From Candidatus Calescibacterium sp. (GTDB taxonomy: Bacteria; Calescibacteriota; Calescibacteriia; Calescibacteriales; Calescibacteriaceae), in NCBI GenBank assembly GCA_025060505.1, contig JANXBU010000002.1:142582-206581 (forward strand): a stretch of DNA of 64,000 nucleotides. The letters are read 5' to 3'. Every line of letters begins with the position of its first letter. The stretch's first letter is position 1. The position numbers were made by a program, and so were the translations under genes. The notes beneath the pieces are model-generated. The model worked only from the letters and a program-made list of their open reading frames with translations. It did no database searches and was not told the origin of the DNA. Shown here piece after piece: positions 19,201-28,500 of this stretch.

Positions 19201-22174
19201 GAGCAAGATTGAGTACAATGTTTCCTAAATCGATATCAGTGGAATCGCCAAGCTGAACATCTAATTTTTTTCCATTGATGTAAATCTTGCAGGATTGTAT
19301 TTTGGTTGTTAGGTATAACTCAAAATTTCCGTTATTATCGGTAGTTGTGTAAACATTTTTTCCGCATTCACTTAGTATGTAAGCTTGAGTAATTGGTTGG
19401 TTTCTTTTGTTCAGAACTCTGCCCTTTATTTTGTAAGATTTCAGATCAAGTTTCACCCTGCCTATATATCTTGAAGGATTTTTTCTCACGCTTTCTTCAA
19501 CATAGAACCATAATTCATCTTTATGTGCGGTTGAATTCAGAGTTGGAGAACCAACGTTCCCCCAGTTTATTCCTATGTCAGAGATAATGTTTGCTGGTGT
19601 TCCATCTATTAGAATTTTAGATCTTGTTTCTCCGCCTCTTTTTTCAAGGGGAATATCTGTGTATGCGAATACAGAGCTTTTTCGGGTGTCGAATTTCTTA
19701 TTTGCCAGCTGATCCGTTTCTGTGCAGTAGAATCCAGTTAAATTCTCCGAGAATGTTTTGTTCTCACACTTCATAACTTTGTTTGAATTTTCACATATAT
19801 ATCCTTGATCTATCTCCTGACACCTTACTGACCACCTTAATATGATTTCATTACCTCCAAGAAGTATCTTATCCATCAGATTTGTGAGGGCGATAACTGA
19901 TGATACAAGGTCTGCAAATACTTTGATCGGATTTTCTTCTCCTTGTTTAGTTTTAGTTCTTGGTGCCCGTGGTTCTTCTTTTGGTTTGAAGTATGCACAT
20001 TCTCTTTTCAAAAGGTGATTACATTTTTCATAAAATTCTGGTGAGTTTTTTTTGAGTTCTCTTAGAAATTCATTGTAATTTTTCAAGAAGTTATCAAAAT
20101 GAGGTTGAACTGTTTCATAAGCCTTTGCAGATTTCCACTCTCCATGTTCTCCCCAAGCTTGAATTGCCTGACCTGCTAAGGTTGCAAGAGCTTCAGCTGC
20201 AAAGAGCACTGAACCTGCACTTGAATTGAGTCCGACATTTTTACCTTTGATTGAGAGGAAGCATATGTCAAGACCAACTCCCGGTGAAGCTTTGCCAATA
20301 CATTCCAAAAATTTATCGTTTCCCAGGACATTCATAATATTTCCAGCTGCGAATTCAATCAGAGTTGAGGCATCTGCTTCACCTTTTGCTATACTACTTC
20401 CAAGATCATACAAGGATTTGCCGAAATCCAAAAGAAACTGTCCTCCAAATTGTTCGCATCCTGATATTCCATTTAATTTGGAGATTAAAAATTCTGTACC
20501 TTTCTTCATAATGTCCAATCCACATCCGACTAGTGTATCTAGTATAAATTTTTTAGCTTCCTCGCCAATCTGATCCCATCTTTCATAGAATATCTGGTCT
20601 GCTGATGCTCTTCCGATTGGTTCCAGGGCTTTCATCGCATCTCTTATCTTATCGTTTGCTTTACCGAATTCTCCCTTTGACAGGTCGTTTTGTGCCCCAT
20701 CTAGCATCTTCTTTATGTTGTTATACATAGCGTCATCTATAAGCTTTTGTTGCTTGATTTTGTCAAGGGCGATCTCTATAGATGCAATATCTGCTACAAA
20801 AGGTAGGGCACCAGCGTATGCAAGCAAGTCCTTGCATATCTGCTCCGTAGTGATAGAATTTTTCAAACCTTCAAAACAATCGCTACCTCCTCCTCGTGGA
20901 TTTTCAGGATCACTTTTCTTAACATCAACACAAAATTTGCCATTGGCATCTGTGTATGTCCCCTTCCAGTCACCAAGACCCCCGTATGTGTTTCCCTGAG
21001 TAGTTATGTGTAGTCCTGATATTCCTTTTCCTTGTGAATCAACAATCTGACCACATATGGAGGAGTGAGTTGTTATAGGGTAGTCAACGTTCCATTCAGA
21101 AAAGTGATTAACATTCGCTTTGATATACAATGGGATTTTTGCTCTTCCGGAGACTATTTGAGCAAGCTGGCGTGGTGTCAATGCGTTATCGCTCTCATCA
21201 ACTATTATACCGAGTTCCTCCCCAGGTAGCCAAACGCCGGTTCTATCATCAAAGTACCACATGGGTGCTTCTACTTTGTCTGTTGTTTCCTCAACGTAGT
21301 CGTACAGTGTGTGAATTGCCGAGTCTGGTATTTTCATTTTGATTGTAGCGCTTTGATTTTCTGTTTTTGTTCTGACTTTTCGCGGAGCCAAGGTTTTGAT
21401 TTCTTCACCTTCTTCATTCCGCATTTGTACAGATATAAATCCAGCAGAAGAGAGCATGATCGGCCTTTCGGAGTAAGCAAGGAAATTTCCAGGCATAAGA
21501 TCTGGATCAGATATCGGATCAACCCAGGAAACACTTGCACTTATAGATTCAGACGGGGGTATGAGTTCCGGTGGTATGTTTATGTCAACCAGTATTTCGG
21601 AACCCTCAGACTTCAATTTGAGCTTTTCTCCTTTTGAGAGACCAGAAATAAGCCTTGGAGCTCCTGCTGGACCTTTTACAAGCGAGAACTGAACACCATC
21701 TTTTGTGTTCTTATCAACTGCTGAATATGCTTTTGCAATTTTGAAGTTGCTGATGTATGTTGCATTGTTCGGCTCAATAACAACAGAGTTTCTCACAAAA
21801 CCTTCCTTTTCTACTGAGACCTGTACCCTTGCTGTTAGAATCCTACCGGTTACAACACGAGCTGTGACAATTCTTGCTGTGAGTATAAAATGCCCGTTTT
21901 TGTCTGTCATTGTTGCGAAAGATTCATCTGGTGAAAGTAATCCATCTTGGTTTGCATCTATTCTCGCTGTAACAAGTGCGTTTTCTACTGGATTTCCTGT
22001 ATCATCTATAACAACACCACCAACAGTTAACTCCTGTGGTATCTGCTGTTCCTGAACAGTTTGATTTTTTTTGCATCCACTGCATCCACCAGAACAATCT
22101 GAGAACAAAAAAGAGATCGACAACAATGCCAATATATTCCAGATTTTTCCCCCAAGAACTTTCCCCTTTTTCAT
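16298..22174 (-). CDS. Giant surface lipoprotein with PKD and FG-GAP repeats and C-terminal sorting-like signal
   Basis: A 1958-residue exported protein. The N-terminus has a signal peptide ending LLSISFLFSDC, a lipobox followed by CSGGCSGC. Carboxypeptidase-regulatory-like domains lie near residues 50-140 (VGGVVIDDTGNPVENALV), 390-435 (CGQIVDSQGKGISG) and 915-990. About four PKD domains fill 1225-1510 (WDFGDGSQKV, WDLGDGTAFI, FTFGDGFQRV, WDFDNNG). Seven FG-GAP/integrin-like repeats follow to about 1890 (GDFNNDGKQDIVVG, SDFNSDGVKDVFVG, DIDSDGKPDIVG). The tail is YGCSSAAALV, a hydrophobic helix, then RKKKRKFRFKM, a Cys-containing CTERM-like signal. Surface adhesion or carbohydrate binding is a plausible role, not shown. 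It is divergent from the other giant gene. Confidence 0.85.
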   Translation of the reverse strand: MKKGKVLGGKIWNILALLSISFLFSDCSGGCSGCKKNQTVQEQQIPQELTVGGVVIDDTGNPVENALVTARIDANQDGLLSPDESFATMTDKNGHFILTARIVTARVVTGRILTARVQVSVEKEGFVRNSVVIEPNNATYISNFKIAKAYSAVDKNTKDGVQFSLVKGPAGAPRLISGLSKGEKLKLKSEGSEILVDINIPPELIPPSESISASVSWVDPISDPDLMPGNFLAYSERPIMLSSAGFISVQMRNEEGEEIKTLAPRKVRTKTENQSATIKMKIPDSAIHTLYDYVEETTDKVEAPMWYFDDRTGVWLPGEELGIIVDESDNALTPRQLAQIVSGRAKIPLYIKANVNHFSEWNVDYPITTHSSICGQIVDSQGKGISGLHITTQGNTYGGLGDWKGTYTDANGKFCVDVKKSDPENPRGGGSDCFEGLKNSITTEQICKDLLAYAGALPFVADIASIEIALDKIKQQKLIDDAMYNNIKKMLDGAQNDLSKGEFGKANDKIRDAMKALEPIGRASADQIFYERWDQIGEEAKKFILDTLVGCGLDIMKKGTEFLISKLNGISGCEQFGGQFLLDFGKSLYDLGSSIAKGEADASTLIEFAAGNIMNVLGNDKFLECIGKASPGVGLDICFLSIKGKNVGLNSSAGSVLFAAEALATLAGQAIQAWGEHGEWKSAKAYETVQPHFDNFLKNYNEFLRELKKNSPEFYEKCNHLLKRECAYFKPKEEPRAPRTKTKQGEENPIKVFADLVSSVIALTNLMDKILLGGNEIILRWSVRCQEIDQGYICENSNKVMKCENKTFSENLTGFYCTETDQLANKKFDTRKSSVFAYTDIPLEKRGGETRSKILIDGTPANIISDIGINWGNVGSPTLNSTAHKDELWFYVEESVRKNPSRYIGRVKLDLKSYKIKGRVLNKRNQPITQAYILSECGKNVYTTTDNNGNFELYLTTKIQSCKIYINGKKLDVQLGDSTDIDLGNIVLNLAPRITTFSSPSEANKNELIRLDVNAEDQDSASLNYRWFADGNPIGEGKSITYRIKKNSYICAQVSDEENQVSRCGYVYIRSIAPKLVLEYVPDEFEEGKTYSLRLSATDPDSDWEELRFSTFVDYDQSIEYNTVNIFSNTPSISFDVKQDKNIDIYFNVCDENWKCDYKTKTIRIKNIPKTPYVKIYASKRIALVGEVITFQVETTNAESITWDFGDGSQKVTNSLTFVQRAFSSPRVFKITAEARSEDNITAQDSITVDIGEPPKIISFSASSTEGIKPLQVDFNLNAQNFESLRWDLGDGTAFISQIPRAQHTYTRSGIIVAQATAINRYGSSSTYTNIYVRNTSPTITSFVASTTFGSVPLSVNFSASVTDNYKIKRYVFTFGDGFQRVIDSETLSVSATHTYTTAGTFSASVTVYDDEEASDTRNLTIIVTAQPQCDIPTVSLTANPSSGPAPLTVTLTANAYSSFTISQYQWDFDNNGIIDAVSTSPSTNYTFYSTKTVRVKAVNSCGNYGVATTTISITRQFHSADFFTPISSCAIPLVYNDNDFAIGDFNNDGKQDIVVGLGASGYLAILTGSGAGTFSVSSTFFSSYLTQCIPIFAVDNFTGDSKPDIVVTCLHFSNVPLILYENTSSSSINFLLKSTSPLPPDCYSFKIMSSDFNSDGVKDVFVGCSGPSYYSYGNGTSFPNFVSLGAVSSGWTPDAVIEDIDSDGKPDIVGVNSDYNYLYIARNTGNGFDTSATIPVTYPHRIESGDFNSDGKIDIVVYRSDLTYVSQSTNFFLDLYINNSSGNSITFYLFTTTNATIGSPLNGIEFKIAELNNDATPDYLYTGYRSYPLKITHFNLRISYSDNQFPASGSSYFSSVTNSGFIGSNSSPRIEVADFTSDGFTDVLMIHENGCVVVFKRKTYSPAPSFVEKETEESKISEKEQKQNYGCSSAAALVSLIPVALLFVYLRKKKRKFRFKM

Positions 22175-22536
22175 TTTTCTTCTGTCTTATTTTACATTTT
22201 CATTTGGATGTTCAAAGAAGGAATTTTCAGAATGAATTTCTATCCTCTTTTTCATCATAAGATGGAATCATTATATTGTATTTTATAAAAATCAACTTTC
22301 TTAATATGAATTATTTGCTATATTTTCTTGTAGTAATTCTTGATCTGATTTCCGAGCTTGTATTTTTACCTCTGTTTTGAGCGGAGTAAGATTCTATTTG
22401 CTTTTCTTTATTGTCCTTTGTTTAGTTGTCTGTTCATTGAGATTTGCTCCGATTTGTTTTTATTGATTGATAATAGTAACTTTATTTTTATTTCAATTTA
22501 GTTGCTAAGCTATAACTGTTGTCTTTTAGTTTTATT
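22175..22536. other. Divergent promoter region between two giant surface-protein genes
   Basis: About 360 bp of A/T-rich sequence separates the two outward-reading giant genes and must hold both promoters. Upstream of the plus-strand gene, TTTAGT at 22525-22530 ends 6 nt before ATG 22537, a weak fit to the leaderless pattern. I see no ORF, RNA gene or clear operator in this stretch. Confidence 0.4.
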
Positions 22537-25500
22537 ATGTTGGCTTCTAAAAAGAAATTAGGGATTCTCTCTTTAGCGATTCTACTTTCATATTTTATGA
22601 TAAAAGGAGATAATAATAATGAAGGTTATCTCACTATAAATACTCATTATACAGCAAATTTCTCAGCTGATTTTGATTATGTCAATGAAAGATGGCTTGT
22701 TGTTTATGAGAAAAACGATAAAATTTATGGGAGATTTGTTTCTTTGAACAAAACATTTTTTACAGGAGAATTTGAGTTAAGTAATTTAGGATGTTCTGCT
22801 ACTGAAAAATGTTTTGATCCGAATATAAAATTTGGCTGTGATGGTGGAACCTGTAAATTTCTTATAGCTTATGTTCGTGGAAGTAAAGTCTACTACAACA
22901 TGCTTGATGATGATGATGGGAACTCGCTGTTTACCAATCCTATGACTGTAAGCCCATTACCTTCAACATATCCTTCTGTTGAATTTGATTATATAAACAA
23001 GAGATTTTTCGTTGTTTTTAGTGAGGAAATTACGCAAGATAATTCTGATGTCAGCGGAATTTTGGTTAACTTCTCAGATGGTCTGACCTTCGGTAGTAAA
23101 ATCTCTATATCAAGTGCATTCAGGAATCAGATAAAACCTTCCGTTGCGTTTTCAGAATCTCTGTCTTACATAGTTGTGTGGCAGGATCATAGAGCAGATG
23201 ATAGAGGAGACATATACTATCAGTTTATATCAAAGGATGGGCAGAGGATAGGGGAAAACAGCGGTGTTGGACTCTTTCCATCAAGGCATGAGGTAAATCC
23301 ATATGTCTTTTGGCTGCCATCTATAAATAGGTTTGTTGTTCTATATAAGACAAGTATAGTTTTCGTTAAGCCAGGTGAGAGCGAGGAATGCCCCATAATA
23401 GCTGGAAATATAACTTGTACGGAAGGGAACTATGTTTATTCCTTCATAGATTCAAGCGGTAGAGTTTCGTTTCCAGTAAGGATACTCCCAAACGCAAATA
23501 TATCCTCCGAGACTGAGCACTATGCTAGAATGGGAACCAACTATATTATATTTGCTGGAGATGCTTACTACTCTATGGACAAAAGGAAGCATTTTGCAAT
23601 TATGAGATTTGATACAACTACACCAAAATATATTCTTTCAAATCCAACATTCTGGTTCCCAAACTACTATAGAGTAAAAGTAGGACTTGTTTCAATTTCT
23701 GAGCCTTTGCCCGACGAACCTTTCTGTCCACCAATAAGAGAACATCCAAATGATTCGTTGATAACTATTGAACCGTCTTCATTTACACTTGAGGAGAAAA
23801 GAACAAAAACTCGTTTTCCTGTTCTGTTCCCAAGAGGTATGTATCCGGGCGATCACTCTGCTAAAATATTTGTATCTGCAACAACCTACCCAGGAATAAA
23901 CACTGCTCTTGTTATTTTTGGAGTTTCATTTACGGAAAACTTGAGCTTGGTGACAATAGATACAGATCCTGTTATGTTTGATTATGAATATTTAAGTCAA
24001 ACATCTTTACCAGTTGCAGTCACAAACACCTGTTATATATCTTATGGTCAGCCACCTTGCCCAGGTTGTCCGTGTACTGGAGAATATCAAATAAAGGTAA
24101 CGGGCGGAAAACCTCCATACACTTTTCAGGCAGTTGCAGGTCAGATGCCACCTGGACTTACGGTCAATTATCAGGGAACCATTACCGGTTTTGTTCTTCC
24201 ACCTGATATAGGTTCGGTGTGTGAAACATATCCTTGTCCATTTACTTTTTCGGTTTTAGTTTCAGACAGCTCAAATCCTAAAAAGTCATCCTGTATGACC
24301 TTTGATACTTTGCTTTTTCCTTCTCCAGAGGTGAGATTGAGTTACCCAGAACAAATATCATTTTGTACAAAGGCAACTGAGTCGAAATCAGATAACATAT
24401 TCATACAAAATTTGGGAACCCCGGTTACGATACAGATTCTTGAACCGAAAATGATTTCTTTTGGAGATTCTGCTACATGCTCAACGGTGACTTTATCTAC
24501 GTTTCCATTTATGTGCAGTCCAGCTGGATCTTCAATTGCTCCGTTCTATTTAGAAATATATTCACAGCAGACTACTGTAGGTAATGGGTGTACTTCAACT
24601 TCCTGTCCCTGGGGAAAGACCTGTGACTGCAGGCAGTTCAAATATGAACTTTATCCTGGACATTCAATTTCTGGAAAGATTCATTTTTCTTCTAATTTTT
24701 ATGGAGAATATACTACCAAGATAACTTTCCATGTAGTAGATTCTGTTTTGGGATATTCTGAAAGCCATACAATAAATGTTAAAGCCTTCACAATAGCTCA
24801 AGATTTGTTCGTTACATCAGATATGCCTATTTCTCCTTCTGGTTGTACGAATTATACCTCTGTTTGTACTACCTACAACATAGATCTGGGTAATATGTAT
24901 GTTGGGCAGAGTACAAGCTTTTACATTTACCTGGGGAACGCTGTCACTTCTGCTTCTAATCTTGGATGTTCAGGAGATGTTTACCTTGAAGTTTTGACTG
25001 TTTTTGCTTCGCCTAATCAAAGTTTCAGTATTTTGAGTCCCCCACCTTCTGAGTTTGGAACAATAGGTCCTGTTTCTATACCGAGCAACTCTACTCGGCC
25101 TATAGCTATTCAGGTTTCTGGAGTATCAGCAGGTTCCATAACTTACCCTATAATAATATACTCAGATGACCCTGATGAAAGAAGAGTTGTTGTTGTTGTT
25201 AGAGCATACTTTAATCCTGTTAGTTTCAATGTTCCAAGCATTGTAGATTGTGGTATAAACTTGAGAGGATATCCACCGCTTCCATGTTATATAGAGATTC
25301 AGAATCAGTCCCCAGTTTCTGTGCCTGTAAACAGTATTGGTATATCTGGTTCAAGTCAATTTTATGTTACAGGTACTACTAGTTTCGAGGTACCTCCGTT
25401 TTCCACCTATATGTTACAGGTTTCTTTTGGATCTTCAGCTACTGGGGTTCACTTCGGAGTTCTTACTCTTTACATGAATTCGGCTCCTTTCTTTGTTTCT

Positions 25501-28500
25501 GTTGGTTTGAGGGGGCAGGTGATTGATAAGGATGATCTTTTGAAAATTGAACCGAGTTCTCTTGATTTTGGAAATGTTATAACAGGTGCTAGTATAGCAT
25601 CGGGTATTAGGTTCATAAATATGTCTCTTTATGATTTATATGTTTCTCCAATTTATATTGATTCTCCTTTTAGTTTTCCAAGTGCTTCATCTGTGTATAT
25701 TCCGGCTGGACAGGAAAAAAGTATAGCTGTGAATTTTGTACCAACATCTGCTGGCACATTCACATCAGCTGCGCTGTTTACGGTATCAACGAGTAGATTT
25801 TCCTATATTCTAACATATCCTGTATCTGGAACTGGGGTTCTTCCACCAGCTGTTTTGAGGGTTCCGAGTTCTGTGAATTGTGGAACCTACTTGATATCTT
25901 CTGCTCACCTACAGTGCTATATTGAGATTCAGAACACCTCATCTGTACCATCAGCCATTCACGGTATTAATATATCTGGTTCTGATGCATTTTATTTGAC
26001 AGGCAGTACAAGCTTTACTATATCGCCGTATTACACATATTCTTTGGTGGTTTCTTTTGGATCTTCTGTTGCTGGGATTCACTCTGGAAACCTTGTAATT
26101 CACTCAAACTCTATAACACCGGTAATTTCGGTTAATCTTTTGGGTCGAGCGGTGGATAGGATTGTTAGAGTTGAACCAGAGGTTCTTGATTTTGGTACAG
26201 CTGTCACAGGTGCTGAGATAAGGTCAAATTTCAAGATTATAAATATGACGGATCAGATAGTTTATGTTATTCCAAGTTATATAGATGTCCCATTCAGTTT
26301 TGCAGATCCGTCTTCGCGTGTTATACATCCATCAAAAGATATAAACTTTGCTATTGATTTTAAGCCGTTGTCTGCTGGTACATTCACATCGGCTGCGCGG
26401 TTTACGGTATCAACGGGTGGATTTTCTTATACTCTAACATACCCTGTATCTGGAACAGCTGTAACTCCGGAGTCTGTTGGTCTAAAAGCTTCTTTAAGAA
26501 TGATACCAAACTATATAAATTTTGGAGATGTTATTATTTGTTCTCCTGTGAGGTGTCCAGTTTCTATAAGATCTCTTAATATAATAAACACTGGAAATGT
26601 TCCCATCAATCTCGTTTCATTTTCTCATCCTTCAAATGTAAGCAACTATTCAATAACTACACCATTGAGTATAACGGATTTTTATGTTACAGATTTTGTT
26701 GCCCGTGCTCTGAACACAGGAGGAGCTGTTGGAAACATAGTCTTTAACTTTTCATCAACTGCTGGTTCTTTTTCAGCAGTTGTGACATTCTACATCAATG
26801 GTGTATCGCCAGCCATTTCTGTTTCACCAGATAGCATAAGCTTTGGAGCAGTCAAAGTTGGAGAAGAAAGCATATTCATGCTCTCGGTTTCAAATACTGG
26901 TAACTATAAACTCACAGTTACGAACATCTCTATAGGTCAGCCATTTTTCTCAGATGTTCCTGTTCCATTTGAGATTCAGGCTGGCGAGAGCAGAAGAATT
27001 CCGATTTCGTTCAGACCACGCGAGGTCTCTTCTTACGAGACATATATCAGAATATATTCAGATGCACCATATTCTGAGGTATTGACTGTTCAGATCAGTG
27101 GAAGAGGAGAAGAGAATCCACTACCTGTTGCAGATGTTTCTCCAAAATCAATAGATTTTGGAAAGGTAAGGATGGGTCAAACAAGATCGGAGGTTTTCAC
27201 AATAAGGAATTTAGGAACAAGCAAGCTTTTCGTTTCAAGTATATCTTCGTTGGCTCAGGAATTTGTACTGAAACTCGATCAGATTTTGCCACTTGCTATT
27301 GACTCAAATAATTCTGTAACGTTTGTTATAACATTTTCTCCTTCTGATGAAAAAGTCTTCGATTCGTTTGTTGTTTTGAAGACCAACGATGCAAATAAAC
27401 CTGAGATAAGAATTTCTGTCAAGGGTGAGGGAGCAAATCCACATATTCGTGTTCCATCTGAAGTGAATTTCGGTGGTGTAAGAAGAGGAAAAACAGTAAA
27501 GAAAGAATTTCCAATAGAAAATACCGGAAACCTCCCACTACAAGCTGAAATATCTATAACTAAGGATGATGAATTCGTTTTTATATCTGACTATATAGGA
27601 GAGGTTACAGAAAAATTTTCTATAACGATACCAGAAAAATCATCCTCTAAACTTGACATATACTTCACTCCACCGGGTTTGGAAAAATATAGGGCGACAA
27701 TAACTATAAAGTCAGATGATCCTTTATATCCTTTCATAGAGGTTCCGGTTTCCGGTGAGGGTGGATTTCCGGTTTTAAGTATGAATGTGAATGAGATAGA
27801 TTTTGGGGAAATTTACATTGATGAAAGAAAAGAGTATGAAGTTAGTGTTAGTAATCTTGGAAGCGCACCGCTTGAAGTTACTTTTTATGTTAATGACCAG
27901 GTCTTTGGTGTATCTGTTTCATCGTTTGTTGTTCCATCACGGGAAGTATACAATGTGAAATTTATCTTTGCTCCAAATGGAAAAGAGGGAGTATTTTCTT
28001 CTCCGGTTAAGGTCATCACAGATGATCCTAAGAACTCGGAGTTAGAGATAACACTTAAGGGTAGAGCAAAAAGATTTTCTTATATTCCAATTGGTAGTGG
28101 CTGTTCTTGTTCATCTGCTTCTCCGTTTTCTCTTGATATGTTTTTGATTTTGATTTCCGTTCTGTTTTTCTTCGTTCGTTCGGGACTACTAAAAAAACTA
28201 ATCAGACTTTTTGTTTTTACTTTGATTTTTTGTTTTCTGATTTTCTCTCATAGGGCATATTCACAAGATATAAGTTTGAACATAAATAATTTCTATCCTT
28301 ATCAGGATATATCGAATTTTTCGTTTTTGAGAACAGCGCATTTTCGTCCTAAGAGAACCTTGGGTTGGGGTGGTTTTTTGTCTTTTGCAAAAGATCCTCT
28401 TATGCTCAAAGTTGCAAAAGGTGAGCAATCTATATCAAAGCAAACAATAGTTAATTACTCAATATATTCCGGTGTTGTTTTATCTTATGTTCCTGTTGAG

